DNA of 64,000 nt from Massilia violaceinigra. GTDB lineage: Bacteria > Pseudomonadota > Gammaproteobacteria > Burkholderiales > Burkholderiaceae_D. The stretch is from positions 6,324,001 through 6,388,000 of the forward strand of contig NZ_CP024608.1 in NCBI RefSeq assembly GCF_002752675.1, in the 5' to 3' direction. This document shows positions 42,958 to 52,217 of the stretch, one piece after another. Under the pieces are notes generated by a model. The model was given only the letters and a program-made list of their open reading frames with translations, had not been told where the DNA came from and ran no database searches. The first letter of the stretch is position 1. Each line of letters starts with the position of its first letter. Made by a program: the position numbers and the translations under genes.

Positions 42958-44073
42958 ATGGAATTTATCGACCTCAAAGCGCAATACCAGGCTGGACGCG
43001 AAAACATCAATGCCCGCATCCAGGCCGTGCTCGACCACGGCCAGTACATCATGGGACCGGAAGTGGACGAGCTCGAAGCGCGCCTGGCCGCGTTTACCGG
43101 AGCCAGGCACTGCATCACGGTGTCGTCGGGCACCGAAGCGCTGCTCATTTCGCTGATGGCGCTCGGCGTCAAAGCCGGCGACGAAGTCATCACCACGCCG
43201 TTTTCCTTCATCGCCACGGCCGAAGCCATCGTGCTGCTGGGGGCCACGCCGGTGTTCGTGGACATCGATCCGGCCACCTGCAATATCGATCCTACCCTGA
43301 TCGAAGAAAACATCACGCAGCGCACGCGCGCCATCATGCCGGTATCGCTGTACGGCCAGCCGGCCGACATGGAAGCGATCAATGCGATTGCGTACCGCCA
43401 TGGCTTGAGCGTGATCGAAGACGCGGCCCAGAGCTTCGGCGCCACCTACGGCGGCAAGCGCAGCTGCAATCTGTCGGCCATCGGCTGCACCAGCTTTTTC
43501 CCCAGCAAGCCGCTCGGCTGCTACGGCGACGGCGGCGCCATCTTCACCAGCGATGCCGGGCTGGCCACGGCCATGCGCGAAATCCGCGTCCACGGACAGT
43601 CGCAGCGCTACGTGCATACGCGCATCGGCGTGGGCGGACGCATGGATACCTTGCAATGCGCCATCGTGCTGGCCAAGCTCGACAATTTCGACTGGGAACT
43701 GAAGCAACGCGCGCGCGCCGCCGCCAGCTACGATGCCCTGCTGTCGGGAAAAATCGGCAAGGTGGCGCGTCCGCGCGACCGCAGCAGCGTGTTTGCCCAG
43801 TACACGGTGGTGGTGGACGAGCGCGACCGGGTGCGCGCCGCACTGCACGAGGCCGGCATTCCGACCGCCGTGCATTATCCCGTGCCCATGCATCTGCAGC
43901 CGGCCTATGCGCGCTGGAGCGCCCCGGACAGCGCGCCAGTCGCGCAAGCCATGGCCGCCAGGGTGCTCAGCCTGCCGATGGGTCCCTACCTCGACGACGA
44001 CAGCATCGGCCAGGTGTGCGCGGCGCTGCTGCGCGCCACGGGCAGCGGCGCGGCATCGTGCCGGCAGGATTGA
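42958..44073 (+). CDS. wbpE: DegT/DnrJ/EryC1 aminotransferase (WbpE type)
   Basis: A 371-residue PLP-dependent aminotransferase that begins MEFIDLKAQYQAGRENINAR. Hallmarks are VSSGTEALLISLMAL, VIEDAAQSFGATYGGKR and the PLP Lys in FFPSKPLGCYGDGGA (about residue 185). It would transfer an amino group to C3 of the 3-keto-uronic acid nucleotide, completing the WbpABED set. The flippase gene follows directly. Confidence 0.92.
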   Translation: MEFIDLKAQYQAGRENINARIQAVLDHGQYIMGPEVDELEARLAAFTGARHCITVSSGTEALLISLMALGVKAGDEVITTPFSFIATAEAIVLLGATPVFVDIDPATCNIDPTLIEENITQRTRAIMPVSLYGQPADMEAINAIAYRHGLSVIEDAAQSFGATYGGKRSCNLSAIGCTSFFPSKPLGCYGDGGAIFTSDAGLATAMREIRVHGQSQRYVHTRIGVGGRMDTLQCAIVLAKLDNFDWELKQRARAAASYDALLSGKIGKVARPRDRSSVFAQYTVVVDERDRVRAALHEAGIPTAVHYPVPMHLQPAYARWSAPDSAPVAQAMAARVLSLPMGPYLDDDSIGQVCAALLRATGSGAASCRQD

Positions 44074-44074
44074 C

Positions 44075-45337
44075 GTGGACACGGCCATGACAGCGCGGCT
44101 ACCGGCCTACTGGCGCAATGTGATGACCGTGCTCGGCGGCGCGCTCGGGGCCCAGGCCCTGCCGCTGCTGGCGGCGCCCCTCATCACCCGCCTGTGCACG
44201 CCGGCCGACGTGGGCGCGTTCAGCGTCTGGCTGGGCGTGGTGGCGGTGGCGGCCATCGGCGCCACGCTGCGGCTGGAAGCGGCGATGATCCTCGACCACG
44301 AAAGCGAGGCGCAGCGCACCTGTTTTTCGGTGGTGGCCTACAGCGCCAGCCTCACCGCCATCCTGATGAGCGCGTGCGCGGTACTGGCGCGCCTGCTGGA
44401 GCTGCCCATCGCCGCACACCTGTCGTGGCCGGCGCTACTGACCCTCGGCCTGGCCACCTGGATGACGGCCTACATGCAGACCACGTTGGCCTACGCCACC
44501 TCGCGCAATGCCTTCGGCAAGGCCGCGCGTGCGCGCATCTGGAGCGCGGGCGGGATCGCCCTGGCGCAGGTGGGCCTGCTGGCGGTGGGCGTGGGCGGCG
44601 TGGCCCTGATCGCCGGCCAGCTGATCGGGCTGGCGGCGGGCTTGCTGGCCGCCATCCTGCTGCTGGCGCCGCCCCAGGCATGGCCGGGCTGGCGCCTGGA
44701 CGATGGGCAGCGCCGCTACCTGCGCCGCCACGACAAGTTCTGGCGCTTCTCGCTGCCCTCGAACCTGCTCAACGTGATCGTCGGACAATTGCCGCTGCTG
44801 ATGATCGGCGCGCGCCACGGCGCCCTGGCGGCCGGCCTGTTCGCCCTCACCCAGCGCGTGCTGGGCGCGCCGATTGCGCTGCTGGCCTCATCCGTGCTGG
44901 AAGTGTTCAAGCGCCAGTCGGTGCATGACTTCCAGACCCAGGGCAATTGCCGCGATGCCTACCGTTACACCTTCAAGGCCCTCGTGCTGCTGGGCATCGG
45001 CCCCTCGCTGGTACTGCTGCTGTTCTCGCCGCAACTGTTCGCTTTCGTGTTCGGAGAAAACTGGCGCGCCGCCGGCGAGCTGGCGCAAATCCTGGCGCCG
45101 CTGTACTTCCTCAATTTCATCGCCAGCCCGCTGAGCTATGTGTTCTTTGTCGCCGGCAAGCAGAAGATCGACCTGCTGTGGCAGGTGGCGCTGTTCGTGA
45201 TGACGGTGTCGGTATTCGCCACGCCCGGCACCTTGCAGCAAAGCGTGCTGTGGTATGCGGTCGGCTACTCCCTGCTCTATTTTGTCTACTTGCACATGTC
45301 GTACCAGTGCTCGCAAAACCGCATGGCGGCCCTATGA
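44075..45337 (+). CDS. wzx: Polysaccharide repeat-unit flippase (Wzx-like)
   Basis: About 420 residues with roughly 12 transmembrane helices, beginning near PAYWRNVMTVLGGALGAQALP and containing APLITRLCTPADVGAF, a standard Wzx/MATE-like start. It moves the undecaprenyl-linked repeat unit across the inner membrane. The GTG at 44075 is chosen because AGGA lies five bases upstream; an ATG at 44087 is possible. Its stop overlaps the wzy start (ATGA). Confidence 0.88.
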   Translation: MDTAMTARLPAYWRNVMTVLGGALGAQALPLLAAPLITRLCTPADVGAFSVWLGVVAVAAIGATLRLEAAMILDHESEAQRTCFSVVAYSASLTAILMSACAVLARLLELPIAAHLSWPALLTLGLATWMTAYMQTTLAYATSRNAFGKAARARIWSAGGIALAQVGLLAVGVGGVALIAGQLIGLAAGLLAAILLLAPPQAWPGWRLDDGQRRYLRRHDKFWRFSLPSNLLNVIVGQLPLLMIGARHGALAAGLFALTQRVLGAPIALLASSVLEVFKRQSVHDFQTQGNCRDAYRYTFKALVLLGIGPSLVLLLFSPQLFAFVFGENWRAAGELAQILAPLYFLNFIASPLSYVFFVAGKQKIDLLWQVALFVMTVSVFATPGTLQQSVLWYAVGYSLLYFVYLHMSYQCSQNRMAAL

Positions 45338-46548
45338 AACCGATCGCGCGCACCACGGGACACGAGCAGTGGGCCGGCATGCTGGCCTTCTTTGCGTTGT
45401 TTCCCGGCTTCTTCTTTTATCACACGGCACTGGGGCTGGGAAAGATTCCGGCCGTACTGGGCGGCTATTTCGCGTCGGTATCGCTGCTGCTCTTGCCCAT
45501 GCTGTTTTTCTTTTACGCGGCCAAGGTCCGGCGCGACTGCGATTACCTGGGCAAGAGCGATGTCGCTTTCTTCCTGTACCTGGCCTACTTCGCGCTGATT
45601 GTCGCCGTCAATGCCGTGGCCGGCGGGAATACGCTGATCGTCACCAATCATGTGCTGGGGATCATCTTCATGTTGAACGTGTTCTTCGCCTTCCGCCTGT
45701 GCGACCCGGGCCGGCGGCGCTTTCGCCAGATGGCGCTGGGCAGCCTGCTGGGCATGTCGGCCATCGTGTTCACCTACGCCGTCGATGGATCGTTCTACCT
45801 GGCGCCGCTCGGCACGGCCAGGAACCCGGAGAGCCTGGCCTCGTACCAGGGGTTTTCGCGCTCGTATTTGTTTACCTTTGCGGTGGCCATCGCGTACACC
45901 CGCTCCTTGCCGCTGCGCGTGTTGCTGTATTGCCTGGCCGCGCTGACCCTGTTCATGAATACGGCGCGCAGCGAATTTGCCGCCATGCTGTTCATGATTC
46001 CCATCATCGAGCTGTATCACGCGCGCCAGAGGTTGTTAATGACCTGCGTTTTTATCATCCTGTTCCTTGTGATGTTCTCCAATCTGGAGCAACTATTGGC
46101 CATGCTGCCCAATAACCGGGTACTCGAACTGCTTGATTTATCACATTCGACCTCGGCCAACAAGCGCCATCATCTGAGCGCGTATGCGATGAATACGATC
46201 GCGCAGTTTCCGCTGTTCGGCGACTACGCCAGTTATTCGCCGGGCCTGTATTCGCACAATGTGCTGTCGGCCTGGGTCGATACCGGCCTGTTCGGATTTC
46301 TGTTTGTGCTGAGCATATTGATCGTGCCCGCGATTCCCATGTTTTTCAAAGGATATTTCGCACGCCAGCGCTCCGGCGAATTCATTCTGGGTTTTTCCTT
46401 TTGCTGCATCACGCTGCTGCTCCTGATTACCTCGCATTATTTTACCGACATGCTCATCGGCGCCACCATGGCGGCGTATTCATCCTACCGGTATGGAATG
46501 ACACATGCTCTCAATCGCACATCTGACCTCGGCCCATCCGCGCCGTGA
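45334..46548 (+). CDS. wzy: O-antigen/exopolysaccharide polymerase (Wzy-like)
   Basis: A 404-residue membrane protein with about 10-11 helices and a larger periplasmic loop before the final helices (around SHSTSANKRHHLSAYAMNTI...GDYASYSPGLYSHNVLSAWVDTG). The 'YSHNxxL' type motif is typical of Wzy/WaaL-family polymerases. It starts inside the wzx stop (ATGA) and overlaps the next glycosyltransferase gene by 44 bases. Wzy is assigned by topology and position because primary sequence is poorly conserved. Confidence 0.82.
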   Translation: MKPIARTTGHEQWAGMLAFFALFPGFFFYHTALGLGKIPAVLGGYFASVSLLLLPMLFFFYAAKVRRDCDYLGKSDVAFFLYLAYFALIVAVNAVAGGNTLIVTNHVLGIIFMLNVFFAFRLCDPGRRRFRQMALGSLLGMSAIVFTYAVDGSFYLAPLGTARNPESLASYQGFSRSYLFTFAVAIAYTRSLPLRVLLYCLAALTLFMNTARSEFAAMLFMIPIIELYHARQRLLMTCVFIILFLVMFSNLEQLLAMLPNNRVLELLDLSHSTSANKRHHLSAYAMNTIAQFPLFGDYASYSPGLYSHNVLSAWVDTGLFGFLFVLSILIVPAIPMFFKGYFARQRSGEFILGFSFCCITLLLLITSHYFTDMLIGATMAAYSSYRYGMTHALNRTSDLGPSAP

Positions 46549-47656
46549 CACCCGGATCTTCGTCAAGCAATGCCGGACGCTGGCGCGGCAAGGATATAAG
46601 GTCACCCTGGTCGTCGCGGACGGCCTCGGGGACGAACGCGACAGCGGCGTCCACATCACCGACGTCGGGCATCACCCGGGCCGCCTGGGACGCATGCTGC
46701 TCAGCACGCGCCGCGTCTTGCAGCGCGCGCGCCTGATCGATGCCGACGTTTATCACCTGCACGATCCGGAACTGATTCCCATCGGGCTGCGCCTCAAGCG
46801 CCAGGGCAAAATCGTCATTTTCGACGCCCATGAAGATTTGCCGCTGCAAATACTAAGCAAGCCCTACCTCGCGCCATCCCTGCGGGGCTTGCTCGCCAGC
46901 ACATGCGCCGCCTATGAACGCCACGCCTGCCGCCGTTTCGATGCGATCGTTGCCGCAACGCCGTTTATCCGGGATAAGTTCTTGCAGATCAACCCGAACA
47001 CGGTCGATGTCAACAATTACCCGATGCCCGCCGAATTCGACGCCGATGCCCCGTGGGGCGAAAAACAGCAGGAGGTGTGCTACGTCGGCGGCCTGTCCGC
47101 GATGCGCGGCATCGGCGAGCTGGTCAACGCAGCGCAGTTGCTGCAATCGCCTGCCCGCATCACCGTGGCCGGACGTTTTTCGGAGGAGACGCTGGAAAAC
47201 GCCCTGAGCGCACTGCCCGGCTGGCAGCGCCTGAATCGTCCGGGCCACCTGGACCGCGACGGCGTGTGCGCGCTCATGGCGCGCAGCCTCGCCGGCCTGG
47301 TGACCCTGCATCCCGAACCCAATTACCTTGAGGCCCTGCCCGTCAAGATGTTCGAATATATGGCGGCTGGCATTCCCGTCATCGCCTCCGACATCCCCCT
47401 ATGGCACGTAATTATCCAAAGTAATCAATGCGGCGTGTGTGTCGATCCGTTCGATCCGGCCGCCATTGCCGCCGCCATCGATTATTTCGTGCGCCATCCG
47501 CACATCGCCCGCCGCATGGGACGCAATGGCCGGCGCGCGATTCTCGAAAAATATAACTGGCCGGGCGAGGCGGAAAAACTGATCAGGCTTTATCAGGAGC
47601 TGCAAGCGCCGGCGGGGAATCGGCGCATTGCCGACCGCCACGGCGCATCCGGATAG
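46505..47656 (+). CDS. Glycosyltransferase family 4
   Basis: 383 residues with a GT-B fold. The N-terminal domain starts MLSIAHLTSAHPRRDTRIFV and contains DVYHLHDPELIPIGLRLKRQ; the C-terminal nucleotide-sugar binding part has NYLEALPVKMFEYMAAGIPV with the family E-x7-E-like acidic pair. It adds one sugar to the lipid-linked repeat on the cytoplasmic face. The donor is not readable. The gene overlaps wzy by 44 bases. The following 223 bases (47657-47879) hold no supported gene. Confidence 0.9.
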   Translation: MLSIAHLTSAHPRRDTRIFVKQCRTLARQGYKVTLVVADGLGDERDSGVHITDVGHHPGRLGRMLLSTRRVLQRARLIDADVYHLHDPELIPIGLRLKRQGKIVIFDAHEDLPLQILSKPYLAPSLRGLLASTCAAYERHACRRFDAIVAATPFIRDKFLQINPNTVDVNNYPMPAEFDADAPWGEKQQEVCYVGGLSAMRGIGELVNAAQLLQSPARITVAGRFSEETLENALSALPGWQRLNRPGHLDRDGVCALMARSLAGLVTLHPEPNYLEALPVKMFEYMAAGIPVIASDIPLWHVIIQSNQCGVCVDPFDPAAIAAAIDYFVRHPHIARRMGRNGRRAILEKYNWPGEAEKLIRLYQELQAPAGNRRIADRHGASG

Positions 47657-47879
47657 CTCTGCGTGTCTTCACCGAAATAAGAACCTGCAGCACCCCTGAT
47701 GAATAACAAAGAAGCGCGCTTGCGCCGTATCGACTTACGCAACTTCAAATACCCTCCCGCTTCATCTGGCTACAGTAAGAAAAGCCCGAACCATTTCCGG
47801 CCAGGAGGCGCAAGACTTAACGCGCCTGGCACTTAAATCAACCAACAAGAAAAGGCGGTTTCAAGCCGCGACGACTGCT

Positions 47880-48584
47880 ATGAAAAGCCTACTCTCCACC
47901 GTTTCGAATCACGTTGCCACCGTCAGGCAAGTGCTGCGGCTTCCTGTCGCGCATTTATATTTCGACCTGGCCATCGCCCCCGTCAATGTGCGCTCGACCT
48001 ACCGGTATTACACCAAGCGCCATCCACGCTACAAAATCATCCAGCACAAAAGCTGGGGCGCCGCGCTGATCGACCTGCAGCGTTTCCAGGGGCGCAGCGA
48101 CTATGTCGACAGCATCAAAGGCAAGAACTGGGGCGCCCACCACATCAAGCGGGCGCGCTCGCGCGGCTACACCCTGGCGCGGATCGACCGCAACGACCAT
48201 GTGGATGCCATCCACGCCATCAACACCTCGGTCGAGGCGCGCCAGGGGCGTCCCATGGACCAGCATTACCTTGCAAAACAGCGCTGCTACGACAAGCTGA
48301 GCAACTTCACCTACTACGGCGTGCTCGATTCCGACGGCAAGCTGGTGGCATACGCCAATGTCGGGCACTACGGCAATTTCCATGCATTCGAGCAGCTCAT
48401 GGGTTACCGCAACAACGACGGCATCATGCATTTGCTGGTGGGCGACATTGCAGCCGAGCTGATCGACCAGGGCCTGGCGCGCTACCTGATGTACGACACC
48501 TACTACGGCGCCTTGCCCGGGCTGCGCCAGTTCAAGACCGTGCTCGGCTTCATTCCCCACCGCGCGATTTACCACCTCCGATGA
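47880..48584 (+). CDS. GNAT/FemAB-like acyltransferase-type protein
   Basis: A 234-residue soluble protein. The middle and end (RIDRNDHVDAIHAINTSVEARQGRPM, YGVLDSDGKLVAYANVGHYGN, MHLLVGDIAAELIDQGLARYLMYDTYYGALPGLRQFKTVLGFIPHRA) follow the GNAT order of strands and helices. It may acetylate an amino sugar or another acceptor of the polysaccharide. A bacillosamine-type pathway here would need such an acetyltransferase, but the match to PglD-type enzymes is not close. The next small gene overlaps its stop by ATGA. Confidence 0.65.
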   Translation: MKSLLSTVSNHVATVRQVLRLPVAHLYFDLAIAPVNVRSTYRYYTKRHPRYKIIQHKSWGAALIDLQRFQGRSDYVDSIKGKNWGAHHIKRARSRGYTLARIDRNDHVDAIHAINTSVEARQGRPMDQHYLAKQRCYDKLSNFTYYGVLDSDGKLVAYANVGHYGNFHAFEQLMGYRNNDGIMHLLVGDIAAELIDQGLARYLMYDTYYGALPGLRQFKTVLGFIPHRAIYHLR

Positions 48585-48881
48585 ACCAACGTGTCCGACG
48601 CCTGTACGGCGATTACCTGATGCCGTCGCGCCTGCCTGAGTCGAGGCCCTGCGCGCGCTGCGGCATCGCCTGCGAAACGCATGACAGTGGTCTCCTCGAA
48701 CAGGTCGACATGGTCATCGGACCGCCCGCCGCCCCAGCTATGCCACCCGATGGCGCCACGGGGCGCGCTGGGGCGCTACCGCACCATGTGCCGGCTGGCC
48801 CATCCGGTCCAGTGGGAAACCAACTGGCGCGAAAACTCGCGCTGCAACATGCGCCGCCTGGCCGAGGGGCTGACATGGTAA
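48581..48881 (+). pseudogene. Small coupled ORF, probably frameshifted
   Basis: The start overlaps the previous stop as ATGA. The first 45 residues (MNQRVRRLYGDYLMPSRLPE, then CARCGIACE with a CxxC-x3-C pattern) look coded in one frame. The natural-looking end (ALGRYRTMCRLAHPVQWETN, NSRCNMRRLAEGLTW) lies in another frame and stops at 48881, 28 bases before the next gene. One indel between about 48700 and 48760 would join them into a protein of roughly 100 residues with six or so Cys. Read without a shift, the ORF would end at 48913, inside the next gene. Function unknown. Confidence 0.45.
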
Positions 48882-48909
48882 GCGCGCACCACCTGTGGGA
48901 GATTCCAGC

Positions 48910-50139
48910 ATGAACATTCTCCTCATCAACCACTACGCCGGCTCCCTGCGGCACGGCATGGAATACCGCCCCTTCTACCTGGCGCGCGAATGGGTACGGC
49001 TGGGACACACGGTGCGCATCATCGCCTCGTCCCAGTCGCACATCCGGGCCCAGGCGCCGCAGCTGCACGGCCAGCCCCGGCTGGACGAAACCATCGACGG
49101 CGTCGGCTACCGCTGGATCGCCACGCCCGCCTACCGCGGCAACGGCGCGGCGCGCGTGATCAATATGCTTGCCTTCGTCGCCCACCTGCAACGGCACGCG
49201 CGCCAGCTCGCCGCCGAGTTTGCGCCCGACGTCGTCATTGCCTCAAGTACCTATCCGCTCGACATCTGGCCGGCACACCGCATTGCCCGGCTGGCCGGCG
49301 CGCGCCTGCTGTTCGAGCTGCACGACCTGTGGCCGCTCTCGCCCATCGAACTGGGCGGCTATTCGCGCTGGCATCCTTTTATCATGTTGCTGCAGGCGGC
49401 AGAAAACTATGCTTGCCACCACGCCTGCGCCATCGTATCGATCCTGCCCAAGGTGCGCGATCATCTGGAAGCGCACGGCATGGCCCCGCATAAACTGCAT
49501 ATCGTGCCCAACGGCGCCGACCCGGCCGAATGGCTGGCCGAGCCGCCGGCCCTTTCGGGGCAGGCCGGCACCGTCCTGGCGGCGCTGCGGCACGAGGGCA
49601 AATTCGTCGTCGGCTATGCCGGCACGCATGGCGTCGCCAATGCCCTCGACACCCTGCTCGACGCCGCCGCCCTGGTGGCCGACCAGCGCATCGCCTTCAT
49701 ACTGGCCGGTGGCGGTCCCGACAAGCCCCGGCTGGTGCAACTGGCGCGCGAACGCGGCTTGTACAACATACATTTTCTCGATCCGGTACCCAAGGACCAG
49801 GTGCCGGCCTTGCTGGCCTGCTTCGACGTCGCCTACATTGGCTGGCAGCGCCAGCGCCTGTACCGGTATGGCATCGCGCCCAACAAACTGATCGACTACA
49901 TGATGGCTGGCCGGCCCATCCTGCATTCGGTCGAGGCGGGCAACGATCCGGTGACCGACGCGCGCTGCGGCCTGACCGTTGCGCCGCAGGACCCCGCCGC
50001 CGTGGCGCACGGTCTGCTGGCCCTGTTCACGCTCGACCCGTACGAGCGCGAAGCGGCCGGACAACGCGGCCGCGCCTACGCCACGGCTAACCTGAGCTAC
50101 CCGGTACTGGGGCGGCGCTTTTTGCAGGCGTGCGCATGA
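48910..50139 (+). CDS. Glycosyltransferase family 4 (WbuB-like)
   Basis: 409 residues from the ATG at 48910. The N-terminus MNILLINHYAGSLRHGMEYR and HTVRIIASSQSHIRAQAP, and the later LFELHDLWPLSPIELGGYS, are very typical of WbuB-like GT4 enzymes of O-antigen clusters (transfer of FucNAc or related amino sugars is known for WbuB). The C-terminal domain carries GYAGTHGVANALDTLLDAAA and NKLIDYMMAGRPI. It ends 282 bases before the next aminotransferase gene; that gap (50140-50421) has no supported gene. Confidence 0.9.
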   Translation: MNILLINHYAGSLRHGMEYRPFYLAREWVRLGHTVRIIASSQSHIRAQAPQLHGQPRLDETIDGVGYRWIATPAYRGNGAARVINMLAFVAHLQRHARQLAAEFAPDVVIASSTYPLDIWPAHRIARLAGARLLFELHDLWPLSPIELGGYSRWHPFIMLLQAAENYACHHACAIVSILPKVRDHLEAHGMAPHKLHIVPNGADPAEWLAEPPALSGQAGTVLAALRHEGKFVVGYAGTHGVANALDTLLDAAALVADQRIAFILAGGGPDKPRLVQLARERGLYNIHFLDPVPKDQVPALLACFDVAYIGWQRQRLYRYGIAPNKLIDYMMAGRPILHSVEAGNDPVTDARCGLTVAPQDPAAVAHGLLALFTLDPYEREAAGQRGRAYATANLSYPVLGRRFLQACA

Positions 50140-50421
50140 TGGCTACCGTTCATTCCCAGCGACGATCACAAGACGGCGCTGCCATGTCCGATGCGGGCCG
50201 GCGCTGCAGCGCCAATCAGCCACCGCATCTGTGTGCGATGCGCCTGCACAAGCTGCGTGCACCCTCCACCCATACCCGCAGGACGCTGGGTAGTGCCATG
50301 TCAGCAGCCACGCGTGCCCTCCTTCCTGCACGATCTACCTGCGGCGCTGCAGCGCAAGGCAAGCAACGCATCGGCGCGCGGAGCACCCGCACGCGGCCAC
50401 CAACTTCACGGAGCACCCATC

Positions 50422-51618
50422 ATGCCTGAAGACCTGACACCCAAGCCGGACCCGGCCGTGCCCATTGCACCTCCCTTCCTGCCTTTCGCCCTGCCCGACA
50501 TCGGCGACGAGGAAATCGCCGCCGTGGTCGAGTGCCTGCGCTCGGGCTGGGTCACGACCGGTCCGCGCACGCGCCAGTTCGAGCACGACTTCGCCGCCTA
50601 CCTCGGCGACGGCGTAGACGCCATTTCGGTCAACTCCGCCACCGCCGGCCTGCACCTGGCGCTTGAAGCGCTCGGCATCGGCCCTGGCGACGAAGTCATC
50701 GTGCCGACCCTGACCTTTACCGCCACCGCCGAAGTCGTGCACTACCTCGGCGCGCACCCGGTCCTGGTCGACGCCGACCCGGATACCCTCAATCTCGACC
50801 TGGCAGCGGTCGAGGCCGCCATTGGGCCTCGCACCCGCGCCATCATTCCCGTGCATTACGCCGGCCTGGCCTGCGACATGGACGCCGTGCAGGCCCTGGC
50901 CGCTACCTACCAGCTCAAAGTCGTGGAAGACGCCGCGCACGCCTTCCCGACGCACTACAAGGGCCGGCTGGTCGGCACCCTGGCGAGCGACGCCACCGTA
51001 TTCAGCTTCTACGCCAACAAGACCATGACCACCGGCGAAGGCGGCATGGTGGTCACCCGCGACGCCAATCTGGCGCGCCGCGTACGGCTGATGCGCATCC
51101 ACGGCATCAGCCAGGACGCCTTCGACCGCTACACCTCGCGCACCCCGGCCTGGTTCTACGACGTGGTGGCCGCCGGCTTCAAGTACAACCTGACCGATCT
51201 GGCTTCCGCCATGGGCATCGAGCAGTTGCGCAAGATCGACCGTTTCCTTCTGCGCCGCCAGGAACTGGCGCAGGCCTACGCCATCGGCCTGCAAGGCTTG
51301 CCGCTGCGCCTGCCCTGCGTGCCCGGCCCGGGCAGCAGCCACGCCTGGCACCTGTACGTGGTGCGGCTGGAAGCTAACGCCCGGTTCGGCCGCGACGAAC
51401 TGATCGCCCGCCTCTCCGAGCGCGGCATCGGTACCAGCGTGCACTTCATTCCACTGCACCGCCATCCGTTCTGGCGCGACAGCTGCCGCCTGAGCCCGGA
51501 ACAGTTCCCCGTGGCGGAGGCCAGCTTTGCCTGCATGCTGTCGCTGCCCCTGTACACGCGCATGAGCGACGCCGACCAGCAGCGGATCATCGACACCCTG
51601 CGCGAGTTACTGACATGA
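50422..51618 (+). CDS. Second DegT/DnrJ/EryC1 aminotransferase (PglE/ArnB-like)
   Basis: 398 residues from the ATG at 50422. Features are [59 protein letters not shown] and the PLP Lys in [14 protein letters not shown]. The last motif places it with the 4-aminotransferases that act on 4-keto-6-deoxy sugars. It is the likely partner of the WbpM-type dehydratase at 37844. It overlaps the sugar transferase by ATGA, so aminotransferase and initiating enzyme are coupled. Confidence 0.9.
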   Translation: MPEDLTPKPDPAVPIAPPFLPFALPDIGDEEIAAVVECLRSGWVTTGPRTRQFEHDFAAYLGDGVDAISVNSATAGLHLALEALGIGPGDEVIVPTLTFTATAEVVHYLGAHPVLVDADPDTLNLDLAAVEAAIGPRTRAIIPVHYAGLACDMDAVQALAATYQLKVVEDAAHAFPTHYKGRLVGTLASDATVFSFYANKTMTTGEGGMVVTRDANLARRVRLMRIHGISQDAFDRYTSRTPAWFYDVVAAGFKYNLTDLASAMGIEQLRKIDRFLLRRQELAQAYAIGLQGLPLRLPCVPGPGSSHAWHLYVVRLEANARFGRDELIARLSERGIGTSVHFIPLHRHPFWRDSCRLSPEQFPVAEASFACMLSLPLYTRMSDADQQRIIDTLRELLT

Positions 51619-52217
51619 GCAAGCGCCGTTTCGACATCGTGGCGGCGCTGGCCGGGCTGGTGGTGCTGGCCCCGCTGTTTGCCGTCATCGCCATCTGTAT
51701 TCGATTGGACTCGCCAGGGCCGGCTTGGTTCCGTCAACAACGCGTCGGGCGTTTCGGCGTGCCGTTCGACATCATCAAATTCCGCACCATGCGCGTCGAC
51801 AGCGGACACGGCTCCCAGCTCACCGTCGGCGCCGATGCGCGCATTACCCGCATTGGCAAGTTTTTGCGCCGCTACAAGATCGACGAATTGCCGCAGCTAA
51901 TCAATGTGGTCCTGGGGAGCATGAGCCTGGTTGGGCCGCGTCCCGAAGTGCCGCGCTATGTCGCCTGCTATCCGGCTGAGGTGCGCGCTATCGTGCTCTC
52001 GGTCAAGCCTGGCATCACGGACTGGGCGTCGATCTGCTACAAGGACGAGAACGCCATCCTCGGACGCAGCGCCGACCCGGAACGGGCTTACCTCGACATC
52101 ATCCTTCCGGCCAAGCTCGACTACAACGTGCGCTACGTGCGCGAACGCGGGTTCTGGACCGACCTGCGCATCATTTTCAGCACCTTGGCCGCGCTGACGC
52201 GCCAGCGACTGCCATGA
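51615..52217 (+). CDS. Undecaprenyl-phosphate sugar-1-phosphate transferase (PglC-like short form)
   Basis: A 200-residue bacterial sugar transferase of the small monotopic class: one N-terminal membrane hairpin ([20 protein letters not shown]), then the catalytic core [30 protein letters not shown] and PRPEVPRYV. It links the first sugar-1-phosphate to undecaprenyl phosphate on the cytoplasmic face. PglC of this size uses UDP-diNAc-bacillosamine; a similar amino sugar is inferred here. Confidence 0.9.
   Translation: MSKRRFDIVAALAGLVVLAPLFAVIAICIRLDSPGPAWFRQQRVGRFGVPFDIIKFRTMRVDSGHGSQLTVGADARITRIGKFLRRYKIDELPQLINVVLGSMSLVGPRPEVPRYVACYPAEVRAIVLSVKPGITDWASICYKDENAILGRSADPERAYLDIILPAKLDYNVRYVRERGFWTDLRIIFSTLAALTRQRLP

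Noticed and set aside
47699..47836. 45-codon ORF between the first GT4 gene and the acetyltransferase-like gene
   Set aside because: No Shine-Dalgarno, a basic low-information peptide and no coupling to neighbours; probably leader sequence.
50130..50429. 99-codon ORF between the second GT4 gene and the aminotransferase
   Set aside because: Ser/Thr/Arg/His-rich, no RBS and out of frame with the aminotransferase start; looks like a chance frame in the gap.
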